Assembly: GCA_002405565.1 (NCBI GenBank)
Contig: DHMB01000026.1
Location: 9,504 to 16,675 of the forward strand
Source: Clostridiales bacterium UBA4653
GTDB taxonomy: Bacteria; Bacillota; Clostridia; Oscillospirales; CAG-272
Length of the DNA: 7,172 nucleotides
Reading direction: 5' to 3'
Shown here: piece after piece, positions 1 to 5,675 of the stretch
How positions within the stretch are numbered: the stretch's first letter is position 1
How the letters are laid out: each line of letters opens with the position of its first letter
The notes under the pieces: generated by a model
Databases searched by the model: none
Told to the model about the DNA's origin: nothing
The model's input: only the letters and a program-made list of their open reading frames with translations
Translations under genes and position numbers: made by a program

Positions 1-137
1 TTGAGAAGATGAGCAAGCATTGCGGGGCTTGTGAGGTCGTTGATGGCTACTACTTCGTAACCCTCTGCACCGAACATCTGTCTGAACGCGAGACGACCGA
101 TTCTGCCGAAACCGTTGATAGCAACTTTTACTGCCAT
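1..137 (-). CDS. gap: Glyceraldehyde-3-phosphate dehydrogenase, N-terminal fragment
   Basis: The first 45 codons of a GAPDH, cut by the left window edge. The enzyme oxidises and phosphorylates glyceraldehyde 3-phosphate to 1,3-bisphosphoglycerate with NAD+ in cytosolic glycolysis. The translation begins MAVKVAINGFGRIGRLAFRQ. The NGFGRIGR dinucleotide-binding loop is at residues 8-15, and strand 2 ends in AIND, with the acidic Asp34 that normally contacts the adenosine ribose of NAD. The ATG at 137 is preceded by CGGAGG (147-152) with a 9-nt gap, so the start is secure. The catalytic Cys/His lie outside the window, so NAD versus NADP specificity and integrity of the rest cannot be judged. It has its own promoter (207-235) and diverges from the ymxH-type gene at 391. 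Confidence 0.96.
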   Translation of the reverse strand, partial: MAVKVAINGFGRIGRLAFRQMFGAEGYEVVAINDLTSPAMLAHLL

Positions 138-180
138 GATAAAAATCCTCCGTGAAAATTTAGATTTTCTTGAAATTGCT

Positions 181-198
181 GTGGAAATACTTTTCCAT
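181..198 (-). promoter_or_regulatory. 5'-end hairpin in the gap mRNA leader
   Basis: Read on the minus strand, TGGAAA-AGTA-TTTCCA (182-197) forms a 6-bp stem, with one extra G-U pair possible, and a 4-nt loop. It lies only a few nucleotides from the predicted transcription start. A hairpin at the extreme 5' end commonly protects abundant glycolytic mRNAs from 5'-end-dependent decay; that role here is inference. It has no U-tract and is not a terminator. Confidence 0.45.
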
Positions 199-206
199 AC
201 ACCTCT

Positions 207-235
207 ATTTTAACTTAAAGCCGCGCGTTTTACAA
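207..235 (-). promoter_or_regulatory. Sigma-A promoter of gap
   Basis: On the minus strand, TTGTAA (230-235) and TAAAAT (207-212) are separated by 17 bp. Upstream of the -35, positions 236-270 are a run of A and T tracts, including the palindrome GAAAAATTTTTC at 245-256, which would suit an UP element. The predicted start of transcription is near 200, about 63 nt before the ATG. Confidence 0.75.
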
Positions 236-307
236 TAGAAAAAAGAAAAATTTTTCAGGATTTTTTAATCTTTACAAAGCGGACATACTTTCCGGGCGTA
301 TTTTTGG

Positions 308-337
308 CGATATTTTCGGTCGATGGGGCATATAATA
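308..337 (+). promoter_or_regulatory. Candidate sigma-E-type sporulation promoter
   Basis: CGATATTT (308-315) and CATATAAT (329-336) are 13 bp apart. This resembles the sigma-E pattern, a -35 box around ATATT and a -10 box CATAnnnT. A perfect TATAAT is embedded at 331-336, so sigma-A is the alternative, but no TTGACA-like hexamer lies 16-18 bp upstream (308-313 is CGATAT). The promoter sits about 50 nt before a gene of a sporulation-associated family, which favours the sigma-E or sigma-K reading. Confidence 0.45.
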
Positions 338-390
338 AACAAATGTAACATAGAAATTGATGAAAAATAACATCGGTTCGGGAGGGGAAT

Positions 391-669
391 ATGGGTTGCA
401 GTATAAACAGTCTGAGGGATAAAGAGGTTATAAACGTTTGCGACGGGCGACGGCTCGGCTATATTTTCGATGTTGAGATAAATGCGGCGCTCGGCTCCGT
501 TACGGCGATAGTCGTTCTTTTCGATTGCCGCGTGTTCGGGTTCGGAAAGTGCGAGGAGCTGATAATCCCCTGGGACAAAATCCAGTGCTTCGGGGAGGAC
601 GCCGTGCTTGTCAGCGTCGGGCCGGAGCTATACGAAAAGTTTGCATGCAAAAATAAAAAGAAGAAATAA
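391..669 (+). CDS. YlmC/YmxH-family sporulation protein (PRC-barrel)
   Basis: A 92-residue cytosolic protein of the YlmC/YmxH sporulation family, a small PRC-barrel fold present in endospore-forming Firmicutes; its molecular role is not established. The family signature is clear: DKEVINVCDGRRLGYI at about residues 10-25, then a beta-rich core and the segment EELIIPWDKIQCFGEDAVLV near residues 55-74. PRC barrels typically mediate protein or RNA contacts. Length is near the family norm of 80-90; the extra residues are a lysine-rich tail ending KNKKKK. The ATG at 391 has GGAGG at 381-385, 5 nt upstream, so the start is well supported. It is a single-gene unit behind a candidate sigma-E promoter and converges on the lipoprotein gene, with 7 bp between stop codons and no visible terminator. 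B. subtilis has two paralogues (ylmC, ymxH) and the sequence does not let me choose between them. Confidence 0.9.
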   Translation: MGCSINSLRDKEVINVCDGRRLGYIFDVEINAALGSVTAIVVLFDCRVFGFGKCEELIIPWDKIQCFGEDAVLVSVGPELYEKFACKNKKKK

Positions 670-676
670 ATTTGCT

Positions 677-1624
677 TTAAGGACGGGGATAAACGACGAA
701 ACGGACGCTGCCGTCGGGATTGTATTCCGTTTTCTTTATATAATCCTCTCCATGCTCTTTACCGGGGAATTCGAACACATAATCGAGCGCGCCGGCTTTG
801 TAGTGGCGCATAAATGTCTTGAATCCGTTTTCGTTGTATTCGTATTCGGAAGAGCTGCGTTCCGTGTCGGTTCCGTCATAATTTGTTTCTTTCGTTTTTT
901 TGCCGTTTGAATCATATACGGACACGGTGTATGCGCTTACGTTTTTGCCGATATAGCTGTATGACACGGAAGATTTAATCTTTTCGCCGGAATACTCTGT
1001 TGTGCTCCAAAGGACGCCTTCCCAGCTGTATCTGCTTTCTTTTCTTCCGTCTTCTGTGTATTCGATTACGCAGTAATCTTTCAGCGTGCCGTCCGACAAA
1101 AGCTTGCTGCGGCGGATGATTCTGCCGTTTTCATCATACTCATATGTCATTGAAGCGCCGGGAATCGCTGTATCCTTTATCAGTCTGCCATTTGAGTCAT
1201 ATTCGTATTTATGATGATATGTCTCCTCGCCGTTAAGCGCGTCATAACGGATTTCTTCGGTAAGCGTTGAATCGTTTTCAACGCCCGTACCGAGATAGGC
1301 TCTGTACCGGGCTTTTTTGCCGTCCGTATCGTATAGCGTTTCGGAGATTACATAGCCCTTTTCGTTGTATTCGTATTCGGAGCTTATAATCCCGTCGTCT
1401 CTGTAATGAACAGTTTTTTCGGGATGGCTGCTTTCGACGGCTTCTTTTGTGAAAGACGCCGTGGTTCCGTCATTTTCTTTTGTTGTGGTTTCGGGAGATT
1501 TTTCATTGCTTGCAGTGCTTACGGTGAGCACGGGCGGTTCGGTACGCTTGTCTTCACACGCCGTGATAAAAATCACCGCAAAAATCATAAGCGCTACGAG
1601 CAAAAGAGTGATTGATTTTTTCAT
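677..1624 (-). CDS. Lipoprotein with YD/RHS-like repeats
   Basis: A 315-residue predicted lipoprotein of unknown function. A positively charged MKK start, a hydrophobic stretch (about residues 4-20) and the lipobox ITAC with Cys23 indicate signal peptidase II processing and membrane anchoring. Residues 24-75 are a Ser/Thr/Glu-rich linker of low complexity. From about residue 80 the chain is built from degenerate tyrosine/aspartate repeats: YEYNEKG (84), YDTDGK (98), YEYDSNG (140), YEYDENG (161), EYTEDG (188), VYDSNG (236), YEYNENG (261) and EYNPDG (300). This pattern resembles YD/RHS repeats of surface proteins, which form extended beta sheets, but there is no RHS core signature or C-terminal toxin, so it is not a polymorphic toxin. 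A surface binding or envelope role is inference. The ATG at 1624 has AGGAGA (1632-1637) 7 nt upstream and a strong sigma-A promoter at 1667-1695. Its 3' end abuts the ymxH-type gene. Confidence 0.85.
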   Translation of the reverse strand: MKKSITLLLVALMIFAVIFITACEDKRTEPPVLTVSTASNEKSPETTTKENDGTTASFTKEAVESSHPEKTVHYRDDGIISSEYEYNEKGYVISETLYDTDGKKARYRAYLGTGVENDSTLTEEIRYDALNGEETYHHKYEYDSNGRLIKDTAIPGASMTYEYDENGRIIRRSKLLSDGTLKDYCVIEYTEDGRKESRYSWEGVLWSTTEYSGEKIKSSVSYSYIGKNVSAYTVSVYDSNGKKTKETNYDGTDTERSSSEYEYNENGFKTFMRHYKAGALDYVFEFPGKEHGEDYIKKTEYNPDGSVRFVVYPRP

Positions 1625-1666
1625 ATGGCATTCTCCTTTTCCTGAAACGGTTGTAAGCCTGTATTT

Positions 1667-1695
1667 ATTTTACCGTATTCCGCCGATAAAGTCAA
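1667..1695 (-). promoter_or_regulatory. Sigma-A promoter of the lipoprotein gene
   Basis: Minus strand: TTGACT (1690-1695), 17-bp spacer, TAAAAT (1667-1672). The predicted start is near 1660, about 36 nt before the ATG. It diverges from the rpsB promoter, whose -35 is at 1778; the 80 bp between them are AT-rich with no obvious operator. Confidence 0.85.
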
Positions 1696-1777
1696 TATAA
1701 CCTTCCGACTTATTTATCCGGTTTTTCGGTTGCGGGGAACAGACAAAAAAATATACCGCAAAAAATGCAAAAAACTC

Positions 1778-1806
1778 TTGCAATGGGCGAAAATATATGA
1801 TATAAT
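1778..1806 (+). promoter_or_regulatory. Sigma-A promoter of rpsB-tsf
   Basis: TTGCAA (1778-1783), a 17-bp spacer and a perfect TATAAT (1801-1806). The spacer ends in ATATATGA and A-tracts lie upstream at 1744-1775, as expected of a strong ribosomal-protein promoter. Transcription probably starts at G1812 or G1813. Confidence 0.88.
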
Positions 1807-1811
1807 CAATT

Positions 1812-1918
1812 GGTTTTCGGAAAAATGACAGCCGAAAGCCGATCTCACACACGAACGGCAAGCGTCGGTTGCCCGAAAGGGTGCGCTTCTGACTGCTTTT
1901 CGTGGTGGAAAAAACCAA
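1812..1918 (+). promoter_or_regulatory. Structured 5' leader of rpsB (candidate autoregulatory RNA)
   Basis: The leader of about 125 nt folds on paper into several helices. Helix 1 is GGTTTTCGG (1812-1820) with CCGAAAGCC (1832-1840), nine pairs including one G-U. Helix 2 is CACACGAA (1848-1855) with TTCGTGGTG (1899-1907), eight pairs with one bulged G. Inside it, AAGCG (1860-1864) pairs with CGCTT (1884-1888), enclosing CCC-GAAA-GGG (1872-1881) with a GNRA tetraloop. Two competing pairings exist: GGTTTT at the 5' end with AAAACC (1911-1916), next to the SD at 1924-1930, and GGCAA (1857-1861) with TTGCC (1869-1873). Ribosomal-protein operons are often controlled by such leaders through binding of the encoded protein, here possibly S2. 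That function is inferred. No terminator with a U-tract is present, so control of translation is likelier than attenuation. Confidence 0.55.
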
Positions 1919-1938
1919 AATACAAAGGAGAAAGAAAA

Positions 1939-2664
1939 ATGTCAGTAATCACACTCAAACAGCTGCTTGAAGCAGGCGTACACTTCGGTCACTTTACAAG
2001 AAGATGGAACCCCAAAATGGCTGAGTACATCTTCACGGAGAGAAACGGTATTTATATCATCGACCTCCAGAAGAGCGTTGCAAAGCTCGAAGAAGCTTAC
2101 AACTTTGTAAAGGAAACATCCGCAAACGGCGGAACACTCCTCTTCGTCGGTACGAAGAAGCAGGCTGCAGACGCTATCAAAGAAGAAGCAGAGCGTTGCG
2201 GAATGTACTATGTAAACACACGTTGGCTCGGCGGTATGCTCACAAACTACAAGACAATCCAGAAGAGCATCGCTCGTCTCGCTGCTCTTGAAAAGATGCA
2301 GGAAGACGGAACATTCGCTCTCCTTCCCAAGAAGGAAGTTGCAGCTCTCACAAAAGAGATGGAAGATCTCGAAAGAAACATCGGCGGTATCAAGACCATG
2401 CCCGGACTTCCTTCCGCTGTATTCATAGTTGACCCCCGCAAGGAACACAACGCTGTTCTCGAAGCAAAGAAGCTCGGTATTCCGGTTGTTGCAATCGTTG
2501 ATACGAACTGCGACCCCGACGACGCTGATTACGTTATCCCCGGAAACGACGACGCTATCCGCGCTATCAAGCTCATCTCTTCTGTTCTCGCAGACGCCGT
2601 TATCGAAGGCAAGCAGGGCGAACAGAACGCTCCCGCAACAGAAGAAGCAACAGACGCTGAATAA
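1939..2664 (+). CDS. rpsB: 30S ribosomal protein S2
   Basis: A 241-residue S2 protein of normal bacterial length. It binds late to the small subunit between head and body, next to S1-type proteins and the mRNA exit side, and is needed for translation initiation. Recognisable segments are LLEAGVHFGHFTRRWNPKM (residues 9-27, first S2 signature), RNGIYIIDLQK (35-45), MLTNYKTI in the coiled-coil region, and PGLPSAVFIVDPRKEHNAVL (from about 154) followed by the NCDPDDADYVIPGNDDA segment near 190-206. The C-terminus is an acidic, Ala/Thr/Glu-rich tail. ATG 1939 is preceded by AAAGGAG (1924-1930), 8 nt away, and by a strong promoter and structured leader. The reading frame extends 43 codons further upstream, but that part lies in the leader. 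It is co-transcribed with tsf, 23 bp downstream. Codon use is strongly biased (ACA, CTC, ATC, GTT), as for a highly expressed gene. Confidence 0.98.
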   Translation: MSVITLKQLLEAGVHFGHFTRRWNPKMAEYIFTERNGIYIIDLQKSVAKLEEAYNFVKETSANGGTLLFVGTKKQAADAIKEEAERCGMYYVNTRWLGGMLTNYKTIQKSIARLAALEKMQEDGTFALLPKKEVAALTKEMEDLERNIGGIKTMPGLPSAVFIVDPRKEHNAVLEAKKLGIPVVAIVDTNCDPDDADYVIPGNDDAIRAIKLISSVLADAVIEGKQGEQNAPATEEATDAE

Positions 2665-2687
2665 TAAAAATTACGGAGGAATATAAA

Positions 2688-3620
2688 ATGGCAGTAACTA
2701 TTACAGCCGCAATGGTCGGCGAGCTCAAAAACAAGACAGGCGCAGGACTTATGGACTGCAAGCGCGCTCTCGTTGAAACAAATGGAGATCAGGACGCGGC
2801 TATCGTTATCCTTCGTGAGAAGGGACTTGCGGCAGCAGCTAAAAAGGCTGACAGAATCGCAGCAGACGGCGTTGTTGACATCATGAAGGATGGCGACTCC
2901 GTTGCAATGGTTGAGGTCAACTCCGAGACAGACTTCGTTGCAAAGAACGAAAAGTTCATCGAATTCGTTCACGGCGTTCTCCGCACAATTCTTGCAAACC
3001 GTCCCGCAAACATGGACGAGCTCAATGCCTGCAAGTTTGACGGCACTGAATACACCGTTGCGGACACAGTAAAAGAGCAGATTTCTATAATCAAAGAGAA
3101 GATCGACATTCGCCGCTTCGTTATAGTTGACGGACTCACAAGCACATATATTCACGGCAAGGGCAACACGGGCGTTATCGTTAAGTTCGAGGCTGACGAC
3201 GCTGCAAAGAACAACCCCGGCTTTGCTGAATTTGCAAAGAACATCGCTCTCCAGGTCGGCGCTTATCCCACACCTTATCTGAGCAAGGAATCCGTTCCCG
3301 CTTCCGTTCTCGCAGAAGAGCAGAAGATCGTTGAAGAACAGATCAAAAACGACCCCAAGAACGCAAACAAGCCCGCAAACGTTATCGAAAAGATGGCAAT
3401 CGGCAAGCTCGGCAAGTTCTATGAGCAGAACTGCCTCCTTGAAATGGGCTATGTAAAAGACGATTCCATGTCTGTCGGCAAGTACGTTGAGACAACGGCA
3501 AAGGCATTCGGCGGCAAGATCGCAGTTGTTGCTTTTGAGCGTTACGAGAAGGGCGAAGGCATCACAAAGAGAGAAGACAACCTCGACGAAGAAGTTGCAA
3601 AGATGCTCGGCAAGAAATAA
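2688..3620 (+). CDS. tsf: Translation elongation factor Ts
   Basis: EF-Ts is the guanine-nucleotide exchange factor that releases GDP from EF-Tu in the cytosol. The 310-residue product is slightly longer than the E. coli protein (283) and typical of clostridial versions. An N-terminal UBA-like domain (about residues 4-50) contains KTGAGLMDCKRAL (16-28, EF-Ts signature 1). The core begins with VNSETDFVAKNEKF (77-90), whose TDFVAKN loop is the signature 2 that inserts beside the EF-Tu Mg/GDP site. Two dimerisation-type subdomains follow, including the GGKIAVVAFERYE strand near the end. ATG 2688 has GGAGG (2675-2679) with an 8-nt gap. It is the second gene of the rpsB-tsf operon and is followed by a strong terminator (3638-3668). 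Codon use matches rpsB. The commonly adjacent pyrH and frr are not present downstream. Confidence 0.98.
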   Translation: MAVTITAAMVGELKNKTGAGLMDCKRALVETNGDQDAAIVILREKGLAAAAKKADRIAADGVVDIMKDGDSVAMVEVNSETDFVAKNEKFIEFVHGVLRTILANRPANMDELNACKFDGTEYTVADTVKEQISIIKEKIDIRRFVIVDGLTSTYIHGKGNTGVIVKFEADDAAKNNPGFAEFAKNIALQVGAYPTPYLSKESVPASVLAEEQKIVEEQIKNDPKNANKPANVIEKMAIGKLGKFYEQNCLLEMGYVKDDSMSVGKYVETTAKAFGGKIAVVAFERYEKGEGITKREDNLDEEVAKMLGKK

Positions 3621-3637
3621 TTAGAAGCATTATATAT

Positions 3638-3668
3638 AAAAAGCGTGCTGTAAAAAGCACGCTTTTTT
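3638..3668 (+). terminator. Intrinsic terminator of rpsB-tsf (probably bidirectional)
   Basis: AAAAAGCGTGCT (3638-3649) pairs perfectly with AGCACGCTTTTT (3656-3667) around a 6-nt loop, ending in TTTTTT (3663-3668). It lies 18 nt after the tsf stop. The A-run on the left side gives a U-tract on the other strand too, so it can also stop minus-strand transcripts that pass the terminator at 3703-3730. Confidence 0.95.
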
Positions 3669-3702
3669 GTATTTTCGGCGGACGATGTCGGCGGTGGACG
3701 GG

Positions 3703-3730
3703 AAAAAGAAAAACGCCCCGAAGGGCGTTT
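3703..3730 (-). terminator. Intrinsic terminator of the ylxM-ffh-rpsP-KH operon
   Basis: Read on the minus strand, AAACGCCC pairs with GGGCGTTT (arms 3723-3730 and 3711-3718) around TTCG, giving the very stable C(UUCG)G tetraloop. TTTTTC followed by further T residues comes next. It starts 3 bp beyond the stop codon of the KH protein gene. Confidence 0.95.
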
Positions 3731-3733
3731 GCG

Positions 3734-3970
3734 TCATCTTATGTCAACGACGATTTTCTTTCCGCCGGGAGCGGCGGTCTTCATGATCTGGCGGATAGCC
3801 TGCGCTATTCTGCCGTGCTTGCCTATAACCTTGCCCATATCGTCGGGCGCAACGGAAAGCTCAAGTGTGATGGCACCGGAGGTGCTTTCTTTTTCCGTCA
3901 CACGGACTTCGTCCGGATTGTCAACGATCGCGCGGGCGATATTGGCGAGTGCTTCCTTGTAATCAATCAT
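3734..3970 (-). CDS. khpA: KH-domain RNA-binding protein (KhpA/YlqC type)
   Basis: A 78-residue single-KH-domain protein. KhpA-type proteins bind RNA, often as a heterodimer with a Jag/KhpB partner, and affect cell division and small-RNA biology in Firmicutes. The GXXG loop is GKHG (residues 50-53) within DMGKVIGKHGRIAQAIR, followed by the C-terminal beta strand KKIVVDIR; the N-terminal half contains VDNPDEVRV, a common family segment. I chose ATG 3970, which has GGGGTG (3976-3981) about 5-6 nt upstream. An in-frame GTG at 3979 would add three residues but has no ribosome binding site and would overlap that sequence. The gene sits 15 bp after rpsP, the canonical position, and is the last gene of the operon. 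rimM, trmD and rplS, which normally follow, are missing here. Confidence 0.93.
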   Translation of the reverse strand: MIDYKEALANIARAIVDNPDEVRVTEKESTSGAITLELSVAPDDMGKVIGKHGRIAQAIRQIMKTAAPGGKKIVVDIR

Positions 3971-3985
3971 TTTCGGCACCCCGAA

Positions 3986-4231
3986 TTACTCGGTTATGCC
4001 GGCCTTTTTGAGAAGCGACTTAACTGTTTCTGTGGGCTGAGCACCGTTCTTGACCCATGTCTGAGCCTTTTCAACGTCGATCTTGATATCAGCGGGATTT
4101 GTTGTGGGGTTGTAGTAGCCGAGCTCTTCGATGAATCTGCCGTCACGGGGATAGCGAGAGTCAGCAACAACTACGCGATAGAAGGGGGACTTTTTTGCGC
4201 CCATTCTCTTAAGTCTGATTTTAACTGCCAT
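3986..4231 (-). CDS. rpsP: 30S ribosomal protein S16
   Basis: S16 is an early-binding small-subunit protein that stabilises the 5' and central domains of 16S rRNA. The product is 81 residues, the usual length. The family opening MAVKIRLKRMGAKKSPFYRVVV and the segments DSRYPRDGRFIEELGYYNP (residues 24-42) and KAQTWVKNGAQPTETVKSLL (55-74) are diagnostic. ATG 4231 has CGGAGG (4240-4245) with an 8-nt gap. It lies between ffh and the KH gene, as in other Firmicutes. The 89-bp gap to ffh contains AT-rich sequence but no clear promoter or terminator, so co-transcription is likely. Confidence 0.98.
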   Translation of the reverse strand: MAVKIRLKRMGAKKSPFYRVVVADSRYPRDGRFIEELGYYNPTTNPADIKIDVEKAQTWVKNGAQPTETVKSLLKKAGITE

Positions 4232-4320
4232 TTTGGTTTCCTCCGAAAAATATAATATTAAAAATTTTTTATAAAAATCATCGCAGGCGTTCTGCCGCCA
4301 ATGAATTTATACTTGTTTGA
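4232..4320 (-). other. ffh-rpsP intergenic spacer
   Basis: This 89-bp spacer holds the rpsP SD (4240-4245). Upstream of it is an AT-rich segment (4246-4280) containing TATAAA-like sequences, then a small GGCG/CGCC hairpin near 4285-4302. TTGGCG lies about 22 bp from the nearest TATAAA, too far for a good sigma-A promoter, so an internal promoter is possible but weak. Confidence 0.4.
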
Positions 4321-5658
4321 TTAAAATCCGAACGGATTTTTGCCGAAGCGTCCTTTGCCGAAGCCTTTTCCGCCCGCGAACTGCTTCATCAGCTTGCAGG
4401 TCTGCTCATACTGTTTGAGAACCTTGTTGATCTCCTCGACAGACGTTCCCGAGCCCATTGCTATGCGCTTTTTGCGCGACGAATTGAGAATTTCGGGCTT
4501 TTCACGCTCGGCAGGCGTCATTGAAAGGATGATTGCCTCCATGTGCGCCATCGCTTTTTCATCGAACTTGGCGTCTTTGAGTGCGGCGGAATTCATTCCG
4601 GGCATCATTGCGGCAATCGATTCAAGCGAGCCTATGTTCTTTAGTTGACCCATCTGGTCAAGGAAGTCCGAAAGGGTAAACCTTGATTTGCGCAGCTTTT
4701 CTTCAAGCTCTGCGGCTTTCTTTTCGTCAAATGACTGCTGTGCTTTTTCGATGAGAGTGAGCACGTCGCCCATACCGAGAATCCTCTGTGCCATCCTGTC
4801 CGGATAGAACGGTTCAATCTCTGTGAGCTTTTCGCCGGTGCCGATAAACTTTATCGGTTTTCCCGTTACATATTTTACGGAAAGCGCGGCGCCGCCTCGC
4901 GTATCGCCGTCAAGCTTTGTCATTATAACGCCCGTTATATCGAGCATTTCATCAAACGTTTTTGCAACGTTGACTGCGTTCTGACCGGTCATCGAGTCGA
5001 CAACGAGGAGGATTTCGGAGGGTGAAACGGCTTTTTTCATCTGCTTCAGCTCGTCCATCATGTCTTCGTCTATCTGAAGTCGACCTGCGGTGTCTATGAT
5101 GACAAGGTCGAGAAGGTTTTTCTTTGCGTATTCAACGGCGTGCTCCGCTATCTTTACAGGATCCTTTGAGTTGTCCTCGGAATACACGGGAACGCCGACC
5201 TGCTCGCCGACAACCTTGAGCTGCTGGATTGCCGCGGGGCGGTAAACGTCGCAGGCGGCGAGAAGGGGATTTTTGCCCTGTTTTTTCATATAAGCGGCGA
5301 GCTTTGCGGAATGAGTCGTTTTGCCCGCGCCCTGAAGTCCCGTCATCATGACGATTGTCGGGGGCTTGGGGGATATTATGAGCTTTGACTGCGTTGATCC
5401 CATAAGGGCAGTCAGCTCTTCATTTACTATTTTGACTATCTGCTGTGACGGCACAAGGCTTTCAAGCACCTCTGAGCCGACGGCTCGCTCCGTCACCTTT
5501 GCGACAAAGTCCTTGACGACAGAGAAGTTTACGTCGGCTTCGAGGAGCGCCATCTTGACCGCGCGCATACCCTCGCGGACGTCTTTTTCTGTCAACTTGC
5601 CTTTGCTTCTGAATTTTTTGAGAGCCGCAGACAGCTTTTCGGAAAGTCCGGAAAACAT
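4321..5658 (-). CDS. ffh: Signal recognition particle GTPase (Ffh/SRP54)
   Basis: Ffh binds the SRP RNA and hydrophobic signal sequences of nascent membrane proteins, and docks with FtsY at the membrane. The 445 residues have the full N-G-M architecture. The N domain is residues 1-95, with ALLEADVNFSVVKDF at 37-51. The G domain (about 96-296) has P-loop GLQGAGKTT (107-115), DVYRPAAIQQL (137-147), DTAGR (189-193), TKLDGDTRGGAAL (247-259) and GTGEK (273-277). The methionine-rich M domain runs from about 298, with the RNA-binding helix-turn-helix NSSRKKRIAMGSGTSVEEIN (392-411). The tail after 428 is Gly/Phe/Lys-rich. All GTPase motifs are intact. ATG 5658 has AAAGGAGG (5667-5674), 8 nt upstream, directly after the ylxM stop. 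Translational coupling to ylxM is likely, with only 17 bp between the genes. Confidence 0.98.
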   Translation of the reverse strand: MFSGLSEKLSAALKKFRSKGKLTEKDVREGMRAVKMALLEADVNFSVVKDFVAKVTERAVGSEVLESLVPSQQIVKIVNEELTALMGSTQSKLIISPKPPTIVMMTGLQGAGKTTHSAKLAAYMKKQGKNPLLAACDVYRPAAIQQLKVVGEQVGVPVYSEDNSKDPVKIAEHAVEYAKKNLLDLVIIDTAGRLQIDEDMMDELKQMKKAVSPSEILLVVDSMTGQNAVNVAKTFDEMLDITGVIMTKLDGDTRGGAALSVKYVTGKPIKFIGTGEKLTEIEPFYPDRMAQRILGMGDVLTLIEKAQQSFDEKKAAELEEKLRKSRFTLSDFLDQMGQLKNIGSLESIAAMMPGMNSAALKDAKFDEKAMAHMEAIILSMTPAEREKPEILNSSRKKRIAMGSGTSVEEINKVLKQYEQTCKLMKQFAGGKGFGKGRFGKNPFGF

Positions 5659-5675
5659 TTATTTGCCCTCCTTTA

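Larger units (their letters stand above)
1625..1938. other. Divergent intergenic region, lipoprotein gene / rpsB
   Basis: These 314 bp contain no convincing gene. From the left they hold the lipoprotein SD and 5' UTR, its promoter (1667-1695), an AT-rich spacer with A-tracts (1740-1775), the rpsB promoter (1778-1806) and the structured rpsB leader (about 1812-1938). An open frame continues upstream of the rpsB ATG to 1810, but it covers the promoter-proximal leader and has no ribosome binding site, so it is not translated sequence. Confidence 0.8.

Noticed and set aside
640..651. Palindrome TTTGCATGCAAA as an operator or terminator
   Set aside because: It is inside the ymxH-type coding region; the stem is too short for a terminator and no partner site was found.
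677..1624. RHS polymorphic toxin
   Set aside because: Only 315 residues, with a lipobox and no RHS core, cleavage motif or C-terminal toxin domain; no immunity gene is adjacent.
608..1700. Plus-strand open frames of 69-100 codons opposite the lipoprotein gene
   Set aside because: Phe/Val-rich shadow translations of the repeat-bearing gene; no start signals.
1810..1938. An N-terminal extension of S2 by 43 residues
   Set aside because: It would begin 4 bp after the -10 box, lacks a ribosome binding site, and does not match S2, whose normal start at 1939 has a good SD.
1942..3155. Minus-strand open frames opposite rpsB and tsf (168, 67 and 208 codons)
   Set aside because: They are antisense to strongly biased, clearly coding genes and their cysteine- and serine-rich translations match no family; they arise from the codon bias of the real genes.
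3815..4255. A 146-codon plus-strand open frame opposite the KH gene and rpsP
   Set aside because: It is antisense to two certain genes, with no SD or recognisable domain.
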